Below are positions 55,055-64,000 of a stretch of DNA of 64,000 nt, one piece after another. The stretch is taken from contig NZ_AP025305.1 in NCBI RefSeq assembly GCF_036492635.1, positions 1,488,001-1,552,000 of the forward strand, given 5' to 3'. Below the pieces are notes generated by a model, which was given only the letters and a program-made list of their open reading frames with translations, was not told where the DNA came from and did not search any database. A program made the translations under genes and the position numbers. Within the stretch, counting starts at the first letter, position 1. The number at the start of each line of letters is the position of its first letter. The DNA comes from Aureibacter tunicatorum (lineage in GTDB: Bacteria; Bacteroidota; Bacteroidia; Cytophagales; Cyclobacteriaceae).

Positions 55055-55064
55055 AATAATTATT
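55055..55064. promoter_or_regulatory. weak Fur-box-like palindrome
   Basis: AATAATTATT, a perfect palindrome about 100 bases upstream of the siderophore operon. It resembles the core of Fur sites (GATAATGATAATCATTATC) but is short and the region is AT-rich. Iron control of the operon is expected from its function, not proven by this site. Confidence 0.25.
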
Positions 55065-55129
55065 GTTGTTTATTCGAATTTCGTCTTTTTTTTTCCAAAT
55101 CTCGTCATATATAAGCATGCTCTAATCCT

Positions 55130-55137
55130 TAACTTTG
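55130..55137 (+). promoter_or_regulatory. possible -7 element of the siderophore operon
   Basis: TAACTTTG matches the Bacteroidetes TAnnTTTG -7 consensus and lies 28 bases before the decarboxylase start. No clear -33 TTG is seen, so confidence is low. Confidence 0.35.
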
Positions 55138-55165
55138 GTTTGTTAATTTAGATTAAATAAAAATA

Positions 55166-56671
55166 ATGTTAACAAATCAAAAACCCAAAACAATCAGAGA
55201 TATTCCCACAAGCAGTCATTTATTTTCAGATTCGTCTGCTGATATGTATGAAGAGGGGATTGGAAAAGGAATTGCTTATATCAAAGATTTTTTGGCTAAA
55301 GACAATTTCTTTAGCGGCAAGGATGTAGAAGAGTTGGCTCAGTTTAATCTGCATAGTCAGTTAGATAGCGATCAAGTGGAACTTGATCAGGCTCTTGTGG
55401 AGATAAAGAAAAGGTATTTGGACCATGCCATATCATTTCATCATCCAACATATGTCGCTCATTTGAATTGTCCAGTCTTAATTCCTTCTTTGGTAGGCGA
55501 AATGTTAGCTAGCGCGGTGAATACCGCAATAGAAACATGGGATCAAAGCACAAACGCAACATTTATCGAGCAAGAAATTCTAGATTGGATTTGCTCAGAG
55601 CTAGACTTAGGAGAGAATGCTGATGGTATCTTTACAAGCGGGGGCTCTCAGTCCAATATGATGGGTGTGTTGATGGCTCGTGATCATTACGCTTTTAAGC
55701 ATTATGGAATAAATTTGAAGGAAGATGGATGGTTCGAGGAAGTGAGCCGTTTTAAAATCTTTTGTTCTGAAAAAGCGCATTTCAGTATTAAAAAGAACTC
55801 TGGAATATTAGGCCTGGGCTTCAACGCTGTTATACCCGTGAAAGTAGATGAGCATATGCGAATGTGTCCTGTTGCATTGGAGCAAGCAATTGCTGAAGAA
55901 AAAGCAAAAGGAAATATTCCTATAGCAATAGTAGCCACTATGGGAACGACAGACTATGGCAGTTTTGATCCGTTGAATCAAATTGTGAATATCGCCAAGG
56001 CATCAGATATGTGGGTGCATATGGATGGCGCTTACGGCGGTTGCTTTGCTATGACAGAGACGCATAAGCATTATTTTGAGAGCATTGATATGATAGATTC
56101 GGCTACAATAGATTTTCATAAGACATTCTATCAGCCGTTATGCTCAAGTGTGTTTTTGCTTAAGAATAAAGATTTGTTCAAATATGTTTCCTATTATGCT
56201 GATTACTTGAATCCTGAAGACGGACGAGATGAGCACAGGCCTGATTTGATTGAGAAATCATTGCAAACAACAAGAAGGTTCGACGCTTTGAAAATGTGGT
56301 TCAGCTTAAGGGTCACAGGCAAGAAGAGGATAGTCTCTTATCTTGAACAAGTGCATGAGACCATTGTCGAAGTGGCAAGTCGCATGAGAGGAGACGCCGA
56401 GCTGGAATTGGCGCATGAACCTGCATTGAGCACAATAGTATTTCGCTTTAACCCAACAGGTTTGGATGATGAATATCTGAATCAAATCAATTTACATGTC
56501 AAGAAAACGCTTTTTGACAGTGGAAGAGCTTCTGTTGCCAGCACTAAACTAAATGGCAATTTGTATTTGAAATTCACTTTGTTGAATCCAAATACTGGCG
56601 TGGAGGCATTGCTTCATATCGTTGAGATGATCAAGCAGGAAGCGGCCGAATACGCAATGGCTGAAGTATGA
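55166..56671 (+). CDS. bibA: PLP-dependent decarboxylase, lysine to cadaverine (BibA/DesA type)
   Basis: 501 residues. Group II decarboxylase marks: SGGSQSNMMGVL (phosphate binding), HMDGAYGG (Asp to the PLP nitrogen), and DFHKTFYQP with the Schiff-base lysine. In hydroxamate siderophore operons this class decarboxylates lysine to cadaverine; ornithine or diaminobutyrate are alternatives that sequence alone does not exclude. It heads an operon followed 27 bases later by the N-hydroxylase. The symbol follows the bisucaberin pathway and is tentative. Confidence 0.85.
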   Translation: MLTNQKPKTIRDIPTSSHLFSDSSADMYEEGIGKGIAYIKDFLAKDNFFSGKDVEELAQFNLHSQLDSDQVELDQALVEIKKRYLDHAISFHHPTYVAHLNCPVLIPSLVGEMLASAVNTAIETWDQSTNATFIEQEILDWICSELDLGENADGIFTSGGSQSNMMGVLMARDHYAFKHYGINLKEDGWFEEVSRFKIFCSEKAHFSIKKNSGILGLGFNAVIPVKVDEHMRMCPVALEQAIAEEKAKGNIPIAIVATMGTTDYGSFDPLNQIVNIAKASDMWVHMDGAYGGCFAMTETHKHYFESIDMIDSATIDFHKTFYQPLCSSVFLLKNKDLFKYVSYYADYLNPEDGRDEHRPDLIEKSLQTTRRFDALKMWFSLRVTGKKRIVSYLEQVHETIVEVASRMRGDAELELAHEPALSTIVFRFNPTGLDDEYLNQINLHVKKTLFDSGRASVASTKLNGNLYLKFTLLNPNTGVEALLHIVEMIKQEAAEYAMAEV

Positions 56672-56698
56672 TTTTTTCTACCTAATAACTACATTACT

Positions 56699-58024
56699 AT
56701 GAATCAAGATAATATATTGGATTTTGTGGCCATTGGCGTTGGTCCTTTTAATTTGAGTTTGGCTTGTTTGACTGAGCCTGTGGATGGCTTGGATGGCGTC
56801 TTTCTGGACAGATCAGAGAGTTTTGATTGGCATCCGGGGATGATGCTGGAGAGCACTACTTTGCAGATTCCTTTTATGGCGGATCTGGTAACTTTGGCGG
56901 ATCCTACGAGTAAGTTCAGCTTTTTGAATTATATTAAGCAAAAGGGGCGTATTTATTCCTTTTATATCAAAGAGAGTTTTCTTTTGATGAGAAAGGAATA
57001 TAATCAGTATTGCCAATGGGTAATCGAGCAATTGTCTAATGTGCACTTCAATACAGAGGTGGAAACTATCGAATACATAGAGGATGAAAAGCTCTATGTG
57101 GTGATAAGCAGAAATAATGCGACTGGAGCTGTTACCGCTTATAAGACTAAGAAGCTAGTTTTGGGAACTGGTACAGGTCCTTATGTGCCAAAGTCGATGA
57201 ATCCGATTAGCGATAATCTGATTCATTCTTCACAATACCTTTACCATAAAGAGGAAATTCAAGAAAAGAAGCGAATTTCTGTTGTGGGAAGCGGACAAAG
57301 TGCCGCGGAGATATTCTATGATTTGTTGCAAGAAATTGACACTAAGGAATATGCTTTAAGTTGGGTGACTCGTTCGCCGAGATATTTTCCTTTGGAATAC
57401 AGCAAACTGACTTTGGAAATGACTTCGCCTGAATATGTTGATTATTTCTATAATCTTCCATCTGAGAAGAGAGATGAATTGATTGCTAATCAAAAGCATT
57501 TGTATAAAGGAATCAATCAAGATTTAATTGCTGAGATTTTTGATTTGCTGTATATCAAGAGACTTTCTTCTGATTATGAGGTGAATCTTCGAACGAATTC
57601 TGAAGTGGTCAATTCATATGTAGGAGACGACAGAAGCCTGAATTTGGAAGTTCATCAAACAGAGCAAGACAAATATTATTTGCACAAAACAGATTTTGTG
57701 ATCGCTGCAACAGGATATGGTTATCGTCAGCCTGAATTTATAGAATCCATCGCTTCAAGAATCAAATGGGATGAGAAAAATCGCTATGATGTGTCAAGAA
57801 ATTACACCATTGATATTAACAATAGCGAGATTTATGTTCAGAATGCGGAGTTGCATACGCATGGCTTTGTGACGCCGGACTTGGGAATGGTATGTTATCG
57901 CAATTCTTATATAATCAATGAGCTTATGGGCAGGGAAGTTTATCCTGTAGAAAGCAGAATCGCTTTCCAACAATTTGAGGTAAGCCCTGAAGAAGAAATC
58001 GTGCCTCAATTAGAAATTCAATAA
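56699..58024 (+). CDS. bibB: FAD-dependent diamine/lysine N-monooxygenase (BibB/IucD type)
   Basis: 441 residues. FAD site IGVGPFNLSLA, substrate region WHPGMMLESTTLQIPFMADLVT, NADPH site VVGSGQSAAEIF and the ATGYGYR C-terminal motif are all those of IucD/SidA-type enzymes. It should hydroxylate the amine of cadaverine (or lysine) to the N-hydroxy product used for hydroxamates. The MFS gene follows after 2 bases. Confidence 0.9.
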   Translation: MNQDNILDFVAIGVGPFNLSLACLTEPVDGLDGVFLDRSESFDWHPGMMLESTTLQIPFMADLVTLADPTSKFSFLNYIKQKGRIYSFYIKESFLLMRKEYNQYCQWVIEQLSNVHFNTEVETIEYIEDEKLYVVISRNNATGAVTAYKTKKLVLGTGTGPYVPKSMNPISDNLIHSSQYLYHKEEIQEKKRISVVGSGQSAAEIFYDLLQEIDTKEYALSWVTRSPRYFPLEYSKLTLEMTSPEYVDYFYNLPSEKRDELIANQKHLYKGINQDLIAEIFDLLYIKRLSSDYEVNLRTNSEVVNSYVGDDRSLNLEVHQTEQDKYYLHKTDFVIAATGYGYRQPEFIESIASRIKWDEKNRYDVSRNYTIDINNSEIYVQNAELHTHGFVTPDLGMVCYRNSYIINELMGREVYPVESRIAFQQFEVSPEEEIVPQLEIQ

Positions 58025-58026
58025 AT

Positions 58027-59256
58027 ATGAAGTTGACTTATCTATTGGTAGTGATGACTTTGATAGCTGTGGTCAGCGATTATATGTTGCATCCGTTTTA
58101 TCCGCAGTTTTTTCAAAGCAGATTTGGAGTGGAAGATCCGAAATATGTGGGATATTATTTCGCTTCAATCTGTTTCATGGTGATGTTGGCGTTTCCTTTA
58201 TGGGCTTATGTTTCGAAAAAAATAGCTGAACTGAATATATTGATTTACACGCAGTTGATTGCTGGTATTTTGGCGATTGCGTGTTATTTCAGCACTTCGT
58301 TTGCATCATTCTGGGTACTGGCTTTGATTATGGTCATGTTCAAGGCCAGCTACCTGTTGGTGTATCCGTTTATCTTGAAAACTAGCGATGAAAACGACCA
58401 TGGCAAGCTGATCGGTATGTTGTCAGTGGTCGTGCATATGGGAGGAATATGTGGGGCTGTTTTGGGCGGTATGGTGGTGGATTTCCTCCGCCCGGAACAT
58501 ATCTTTTTGGTGATGGCGTCGGGCGATTTTCTTCAAATGGGAGTAAGCGCTTGGCTTTTGAAACGTAAGTATGGTCAATCAATATCAGTAGGTGAGTCTA
58601 ATAACAAGCCGTCGGAAAGTAAAGACAGCGCTTTCTTGCCGGCTTATATATGGAGATTAGGGCTTGTGATGTTTGTGGTGTATTTCAGTGAATTCCTGTC
58701 CAGGCCCTTTTTCTCCATGTTTTGGGAATCTATTTCGAATTTTGACAGTAAGTTGATATCGGGATTTGTGTATGCTGTTCCAGGGTTTGTAGCCTTGGCT
58801 ACTTTGTGGTATGAGAAGAAGTTTAATGTCAATGAAAAGGCATATGTCAAATTTATACCTGCTGTTATTTTTGGTGTGTCTGGTTTTGCGCTTCAAGCAG
58901 CTGGTATTGAAGCCGCAGTTATTATTGGACGATTGATGTTGGGCTGGGCTGTTTTCAAGATGGATGTTGGTTTGGATGTAATGCTTTTTGAGCAAAGCAC
59001 TCCTGAGTCATATTCTGTGGATTACAGCAAGGTGCATTTTTTCCAAAATCTAGGTGTATTAATTTCCTCCTTTTCAGTAGGGTTGATGGTGGATCATTTT
59101 GGTCTTTCGGTTCCGTTTCAGGTATCCTTGATCGGGTTCGCCATCACTTTTGCTTTATATTATCTTTTATTAAGAAAGTACGCCAACTCGGTCAAAGGTC
59201 AAAATGATTTGACGATGGAGTCGGCAAATGAAAAATTATTGGCCAATGAAAACTGA
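58027..59256 (+). CDS. MFS transporter, probable siderophore exporter
   Basis: 409 residues with about 12 membrane helices (VVHMGGICGAVLGGMVVDFL, GFVYAVPGFVALATLWY, FQNLGVLISSFSVGLMVDHFG). Charged loop AESNNKPSESKD-like near the middle. Similar transporters sit in NIS operons of Bacteroidota and export the finished hydroxamate. The gene starts 2 bases after bibB and its end overlaps the start of the first synthetase fusion. Confidence 0.85.
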   Translation: MKLTYLLVVMTLIAVVSDYMLHPFYPQFFQSRFGVEDPKYVGYYFASICFMVMLAFPLWAYVSKKIAELNILIYTQLIAGILAIACYFSTSFASFWVLALIMVMFKASYLLVYPFILKTSDENDHGKLIGMLSVVVHMGGICGAVLGGMVVDFLRPEHIFLVMASGDFLQMGVSAWLLKRKYGQSISVGESNNKPSESKDSAFLPAYIWRLGLVMFVVYFSEFLSRPFFSMFWESISNFDSKLISGFVYAVPGFVALATLWYEKKFNVNEKAYVKFIPAVIFGVSGFALQAAGIEAAVIIGRLMLGWAVFKMDVGLDVMLFEQSTPESYSVDYSKVHFFQNLGVLISSFSVGLMVDHFGLSVPFQVSLIGFAITFALYYLLLRKYANSVKGQNDLTMESANEKLLANEN

Positions 59257-61675
59257 TATAAATAGCGAAAAGGCCATTCTTTTCGAAAGAGATTATAGCT
59301 CTTTTGGCAAGGTAGAGGTCATGGAGTATAATCATGAAGACCATTTGGATAGTCTTCATGACTGGGTGAATAGAGATTACGCGTTCTTTTGGGGATTGCA
59401 AAATTCTAGTGTTGAGAATGTCAGAGAAGAATATGATCGTTTATTGGAGCCTGATCATTATTATATATTTATCGGCATGTATCAGGAGAAAATGTCTTTT
59501 CTGATGGAACAGTATAATCCCAAGCTTGATGAGGTAGGCTTGCATTATCCAGTGCAGAATGGAGATGCAGGGATTCATATTATCCTTGCTCCTTCGAATA
59601 AGAAAAAAATTGAGAACTTCAGTTGGCATATGTTTCAAACGATTCTCGATTTTGTTTTTTGCGATCCTGAGATTAACAGAATCGTGGTCGAGCCTGATAT
59701 TCGCAACAAGAAAATGTTTGCCATCTGCCAAAGAGTGGGGTTTGAGTTGGATGAAATAATCGAATTGCCTCATAAAACAGCCCAATTAGCCTTCTTGACA
59801 AGAGAAAAACACAATCAAATGAAAAATACAAGCATACATAAAAGAAGCGTTTTGAACGCGCATGACAACACTGTGTCTCCTCAGCAATCCACAGCTCATA
59901 TTTCATCGGAAGTATGGGCGAAAGCGAATAGATTGTTGGTTCGCAAAGAATTGACAGAGTTTAGCCATGAAAGAATCCTGAATCCTCAGCCTATTCACCA
60001 ATTTGATGAAGCATGGTCATTGTATCAAGTTTTCGCGGATGACGAGGCTATTGTATATGAGTTTAAGGCGAGACTCTTGATGATGAATCAATTGCTTATT
60101 GATACTGACACCATTGTGAAGAGAGTGAATGGCGAAAATCAAGATTTGGATGCTGTATTGTTCATTAAGGAATTCAGAAATCAATTAGGGATTGACAATA
60201 ATAGGCTTCCGGTTTATTTGGAGGAAATATTAAGCACGCTTCATGGAAGTGTGTTTAAGCATACGAAAGGAAATCCTGTTGCCGCAGAATTGGCGCAAGC
60301 TGACTTTCAAACAATTGAGCAAGCGATGATGGAAGGCCACCCGGGTTTTGTCGCAAATAATGGTCGCATAGGGTTTGATAGTTCTGATTATATCTCATAC
60401 GCTCCTGAAGCTGGGAATTCATTTTCACTTCTTTGGCTGGCAGGACATAAAGATAATACGGTTTACTCAGGCTTGGAAAGCTTGCCTTATCAGAAGACTA
60501 TCATACAGGAACTGGGCGAGGAAATTATAGGCAAATTCAATGAGGCGATCGAAAACAAAGGCTACAATCCAGACGATTACTTATTCATACCGGTTCATCC
60601 ATGGCAATGGTTCAACAAGCTTTCGAATATCTTCGCTTCGGAAATAGCTGTAGGGAGGCTAATATGTCTTGGTTATAGCCCTGATCAGTACATGGCTCAA
60701 CAATCCATTCGAACGCTCTTTAATATATCAAACCCTGAAAAATTTTATACAAAGACATCTTTGTCGATACTCAATATGGGGTTCATGAGAGGCTTGCCAT
60801 TGTATTATCTTGGTACCGCTCCTAAGATGGCCGTATGGCTGGAAGATTTGCTGTACAATGACCCTTATATTCAACGAAATGGATATAGAATGCTTAGCGA
60901 AGTTGCTTCAGTGAGCTATGTGAACCAATATTTTGAAGAATTCGGCCCGCATAATGATTATAACAAAATGATTGCGTCATTGTGGAGAGAAAGCCCGATG
61001 GCTAATGTGGAGGAAGGCCAAACGCCAATGACTATGGCGGCTTTACTGCATATTGATCATGAAGGGAACGCATTGCTTCCAGAGTTGATAAAAGCATCCG
61101 ATTTAAGTACTGACGATTGGTTGAGGTCCTACTTTAAGGCATACTTGAGTCCAATGGTGCATTGTTTCTATAAGCATGACTTGGTATTCATGCCGCATGG
61201 GGAAAATATTATCTTGGTTATGGAAAATCATGCGCCAAAGTATATGTTCCTAAAAGATATTACAGAGGAAGCATGCATTTTAAGTCCGGATGTGGAGTTG
61301 CCTGAACACTTAAAGCGCATGTATGCGCCAGTTCCTGACGATGTTAAGTTATTGTCGATTTTCACGGATATGTTTGATGGTTTCTTTAGATATATGGCTT
61401 TGATTATGGTAGAGCATATGGGCTATGATGAGAAGAGGTTCTGGGAATTAGTAGCAGAGAATGTTAGCGAGTACCAAGAAGAGTTCCCGGAGTTAAATCA
61501 AAAGTTTGAAAAGTACGACCTTTTTGCTGAAGACTTTAAACTTTCGTGTCTGAATAGATTGCAGTTGAATGACAATAAGCAAATGATCGACTTGGATGAT
61601 CCAGTCGCATTGCTTCAATTCGCAGGAAGGCTTGAAAACCCATTGCATATTTTCAAAGCTCAAGAATCCATTTAA
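59246..61675 (+). CDS. bibC: GNAT acyltransferase-NIS synthetase fusion (BibC type), copy 1
   Basis: 809 residues from the ATG at 59246, chosen because the N-terminus then matches the length of the second copy; an ATG at 59228 is also possible. Residues about 10-190 are an AlcB/DesC-type acyltransferase (DWVNRDYAFFW, GIHIILAPSNKKK, RIVVEPDIRNKKMFA), which would add succinyl to the N-hydroxydiamine. The rest is an IucA/IucC synthetase (GHPGFVANNGRIGFD, PVHPWQWFNK, SIRTLFN, SILNMGFMRG, FMPHGENIILV), which joins units with ATP. The start overlaps the MFS gene by 11 bases. The fusion is the BibC arrangement of the bisucaberin pathway. Confidence 0.9.
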   Translation: MKTDINSEKAILFERDYSSFGKVEVMEYNHEDHLDSLHDWVNRDYAFFWGLQNSSVENVREEYDRLLEPDHYYIFIGMYQEKMSFLMEQYNPKLDEVGLHYPVQNGDAGIHIILAPSNKKKIENFSWHMFQTILDFVFCDPEINRIVVEPDIRNKKMFAICQRVGFELDEIIELPHKTAQLAFLTREKHNQMKNTSIHKRSVLNAHDNTVSPQQSTAHISSEVWAKANRLLVRKELTEFSHERILNPQPIHQFDEAWSLYQVFADDEAIVYEFKARLLMMNQLLIDTDTIVKRVNGENQDLDAVLFIKEFRNQLGIDNNRLPVYLEEILSTLHGSVFKHTKGNPVAAELAQADFQTIEQAMMEGHPGFVANNGRIGFDSSDYISYAPEAGNSFSLLWLAGHKDNTVYSGLESLPYQKTIIQELGEEIIGKFNEAIENKGYNPDDYLFIPVHPWQWFNKLSNIFASEIAVGRLICLGYSPDQYMAQQSIRTLFNISNPEKFYTKTSLSILNMGFMRGLPLYYLGTAPKMAVWLEDLLYNDPYIQRNGYRMLSEVASVSYVNQYFEEFGPHNDYNKMIASLWRESPMANVEEGQTPMTMAALLHIDHEGNALLPELIKASDLSTDDWLRSYFKAYLSPMVHCFYKHDLVFMPHGENIILVMENHAPKYMFLKDITEEACILSPDVELPEHLKRMYAPVPDDVKLLSIFTDMFDGFFRYMALIMVEHMGYDEKRFWELVAENVSEYQEEFPELNQKFEKYDLFAEDFKLSCLNRLQLNDNKQMIDLDDPVALLQFAGRLENPLHIFKAQESI

Positions 61676-61694
61676 CGTCTTATATCAAATAGAA

Positions 61695-64000
61695 ATGAAT
61701 ACTGTAGAAATAAAATCTAACAACACAGAGATACTACATTCCAAGCAAATAGACGGCATAGGCATTTTAGAGTTAAGAAGAATGAGTATCGAACGAGATA
61801 TTCAATTGCTTCATCAATGGGTGAATATGGATTATGCCGTGTATTGGGAGATGCAGGGGCAGACGGTGGAGGAAGTGACAAAAGCGTACCAAGAATTTCT
61901 GGCTCTTTCTTATTACGATGTGTTGATCGGGACATTGAATGGGAGGCAGATGTTTTTGTTGGAGCGATATAAAGCCAGCAATGATACAATCGCTGAATAT
62001 TATGATGTGCGAGAGGATGACTATGGCATGCATATCTTGCTTTCACCGGTTAAAGAACGAATTCCTAAGTTTTCATGGCATGTTTTTTCATTTGTTGTTG
62101 AATTTATGTTCAGTGATGAGAAAGTCAATCGCATAGTTGTGGAACCAGATGTGAGAAATGATAAGATACACGTTCTCAACAAGAAAGCGGGATTTGAATA
62201 TCAGAAAGAAATCGCTTTGCCGCATAAAAATGCGTATCTGGCATTTTGCACAAGAGAAAGCTATAATAAAGCCCACAGTTCAAAAGAAGATGGAAATAAG
62301 GCTACAGTAAATTCGGAGTATGTTTGGACGCTGGTGAACAGGCAGCATGTGTCGAAAATGCTGGGAGAATTCCTTCACGAATTATTGTTGGAACACACTG
62401 AGGTCAAAGAAGGCAAGTATTGCGTTAAAAGCGATAATGGCAATGCAAATTATTATTTTGATGCTAAGCGCAAGGCGTTGGATCACTGGAACATTGATAC
62501 AATGAGTATTGTCAAGCAAGTTGAAGGCAGGGCGGATGAAATCAATGCGATTCAATTTGTCATGGAATTCAAAGAGCAACTGGGTATTCCTGATGAGTTT
62601 TTGCCTACGTATTTAGAAGAAATTATAGCTACTTTGAAGGGAGCGGCTTTTAAATATGAGCATCAAAAATTTTCTTCCAAGGACTTGGTCGTTGGAGGTT
62701 TTCAAGAAATTGAGCATGCCATGACTGAAGGGCATCCAATTTTTGTCGCTAATAATGGAAGAATAGGTTTCAATGCACAGGACTTTGAGATTTATGCTCC
62801 GGAGGCCAATCAAATATTCGAGCTTGTATGGCTTGCCGGACATAAATCCAGAGCAAAGTTTACAGCGGTGGAAAACTTGACTTATAAGTCGGTTTTGGAT
62901 CAGGAACTGGGTGATAGCCAGCAACAAGAATTCAGTTCAAGACTTGTCAATATGGGCTTGAATGCAAAAGACTATATATTGATTCCCGTGCATCCTTGGC
63001 AATGGGAAAATAAGATTCAATCTATATTTGCTCCGGATATAGCAAATAAAAATCTAGTTTACCTTGGAAGGGGAAAAGAAAAGTATTCTCCACAACAGTC
63101 TATTAGAACGCTTTTCAATGCTTCAAATCCTGAAAATTATTATGTGAAGACAGCATTGTCAATATTGAATATGGGATTTATGAGAGGGCTTTCGCCGTAT
63201 TACATGCAAAGCACTCCGCCTATTACTGACTGGATCACGCAACTTTTCGCTGAGGATGAATACTTAGCTTCAAAGGGCTTTGAAATGTTGGGTGAGGTGG
63301 CGACTGTTGGCTATAGAAATTTCAATTTCGAGCCGATGGGAAGAACTCACGCATACAACAAAATGCTTTCAGCTTTATGGAGAGAAAGTCCTGTCGACAA
63401 AGTCAAAGAAGGGCAGCAATTAATGACGATGGCGGCTTTGTTGCATAAGGATAATGAAGGCATTGCTTTTGTAAGCGAGATGATTGGTGTCTCGGGCTTA
63501 ATGCCAAAAAAGTGGCTTAGAGAATACCTTAATGCTTACCTAAGCCCTCTATTGCATTGCTTTTATCATCATGAAATTGTTTTCATGCCGCATGGTGAAA
63601 ACATTATCATGGCTTTTGAAAATGGCGTGCCATTGAAAGTTTTTATGAAAGATATCACTGAGGAAGTGATCGTTTTCAACAAGAGCATCGAGCTCCCAGG
63701 GCATGTGGATAGATTGTTTTTGGATACCACTGATGAGATGAAGCTTTCTTATATACTCAATGATGTATTTGATGGCTTCTTCAGATTCTTGGCTGATATT
63801 TTGGATCAGGATGGACTGATAGCTGAGCAAGAATTTTGGCAGGAGGTAGCCGATTGCATAATGGATTATCAATATGATTACCCGGAGTTGGAAGAAAAGT
63901 TCCAACGTTATGATTTTTTCCAAGCTGAATTTCCTCGTTGCTGCTTGAATCGTTTGCAACTTAAAAACACGAAGCAAATGCTCAATTTGGCAGATCCATT
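61695..64000 (+). CDS. GNAT acyltransferase-NIS synthetase fusion, copy 2 (3' end off window)
   Basis: 768 codons are visible from the ATG at 61695; by comparison with copy 1 about 23 residues are missing beyond 64000. The acyltransferase part is residues 20-200 (QWVNMDYAVYWEM, GMHILLSPVKER, RIVVEPDVRNDK). The NIS part repeats every block of copy 1 (GHPIFVANNGRIGFN, PVHPWQWENK, QQSIRTLFNASNP, SILNMGFMRGL, FMPHGENIIMAFE). It begins 19 bases after copy 1, so the operon makes two such enzymes. They differ throughout, so they may have different substrates or catalyse successive steps. Confidence 0.9.
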   Translation, partial: MNTVEIKSNNTEILHSKQIDGIGILELRRMSIERDIQLLHQWVNMDYAVYWEMQGQTVEEVTKAYQEFLALSYYDVLIGTLNGRQMFLLERYKASNDTIAEYYDVREDDYGMHILLSPVKERIPKFSWHVFSFVVEFMFSDEKVNRIVVEPDVRNDKIHVLNKKAGFEYQKEIALPHKNAYLAFCTRESYNKAHSSKEDGNKATVNSEYVWTLVNRQHVSKMLGEFLHELLLEHTEVKEGKYCVKSDNGNANYYFDAKRKALDHWNIDTMSIVKQVEGRADEINAIQFVMEFKEQLGIPDEFLPTYLEEIIATLKGAAFKYEHQKFSSKDLVVGGFQEIEHAMTEGHPIFVANNGRIGFNAQDFEIYAPEANQIFELVWLAGHKSRAKFTAVENLTYKSVLDQELGDSQQQEFSSRLVNMGLNAKDYILIPVHPWQWENKIQSIFAPDIANKNLVYLGRGKEKYSPQQSIRTLFNASNPENYYVKTALSILNMGFMRGLSPYYMQSTPPITDWITQLFAEDEYLASKGFEMLGEVATVGYRNFNFEPMGRTHAYNKMLSALWRESPVDKVKEGQQLMTMAALLHKDNEGIAFVSEMIGVSGLMPKKWLREYLNAYLSPLLHCFYHHEIVFMPHGENIIMAFENGVPLKVFMKDITEEVIVFNKSIELPGHVDRLFLDTTDEMKLSYILNDVFDGFFRFLADILDQDGLIAEQEFWQEVADCIMDYQYDYPELEEKFQRYDFFQAEFPRCCLNRLQLKNTKQMLNLADP

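Noticed and set aside
1-64000. CRISPR arrays, rRNA genes and complete insertion sequences
   Set aside because: No regularly spaced short repeats, no rRNA signatures and no transposase genes were seen; the only repeats are the integrase-end pair and intragenic repeats.

Overview
The window looks like a chromosomal segment of a marine Bacteroidota, most likely order Cytophagales (a Persicobacteraceae/Flammeovirgaceae-type genome is my guess; no rRNA is present to test it). The reasons are: type IX secretion (T9SS) type B cargo with CHU_C-type C-terminal domains, a PorP/SprF outer-membrane partner, a Bacteroidetes-type tyrosine recombinase, very few Shine-Dalgarno sequences, and a bisucaberin-type siderophore operon of the kind known from marine Tenacibaculum and Aliivibrio.

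Layout. (1) 1-12,675 is an integrated element that lies against the 3' end of a tRNA-Arg(CCU) gene. From the inside out it has a lysis-type cassette (T7-lysozyme-like amidase, 3-TM holin, small membrane protein), a polyvalent ArdC/zincin/adenine-methylase protein and a RecA-like ATPase on the + strand. An AT-rich cargo zone on the - strand follows: a DUF2971 gene, a membrane protein plus DUF262/HNH (GmrSD-like) pair, a candidate toxin followed by two YwqK-like lipoproteins, and the integrase. A decayed second copy of the integrase 3' end (8,460-8,605) shows that the cargo zone was assembled in at least two steps. The far end of the element is outside the window.

(2) 12.8-16.2 kb holds a serine hydrolase, a secreted and apparently catalytically dead relative of arsenate reductase/LMW phosphatase, and a PaaE-like reductase. 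(3) 16.4-25.6 kb is one 3,049-residue T9SS surface protein. (4) 25.6-35.9 kb holds a Bcr/CflA exporter, a rhodanese-thioredoxin lipoprotein, thioredoxin, and an ArsR-headed TolC/adaptor/RND operon that continues into a P-II-like protein, rhodanese and DUF2892 genes. This reads as an efflux and thiol/sulfur-stress module. An SRPBCC gene pair follows, one member of which carries a nonsense codon. (5) 36.7-42.1 kb has a second T9SS cargo, a PorP-OmpA fusion and a phosphoesterase.

(6) 42.1-55.0 kb is the most unusual part. It holds large orphan proteins that I read as candidate effectors. One has a predicted amphipathic/hydrophobic core, one has a PI3/4K- or actin-fragmin-kinase-like catalytic loop, and two tandem paralogs look like M91-type metallopeptidase effectors whose HExxH has been replaced. 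Interspersed are KptA, a MepA-like endopeptidase, a TIGR02594 amidase with a peptidoglycan-binding domain, and small paralogous orphans. Several of these proteins, and the candidate toxin at 10-11 kb, share a short Pro-[Ile/Val/Ala]-Gln motif near the N-terminus, reminiscent of cargo of extracellular contractile injection systems. No injection-system structural gene is in the window, so this is inference.

(7) 55.2-64.0 kb is a siderophore operon: decarboxylase, N-hydroxylase, MFS exporter, then two tandem acyltransferase-NIS synthetase fusions, the second cut by the window edge. All calls rest on reading the sequence and on remembered family patterns; no database search was run.
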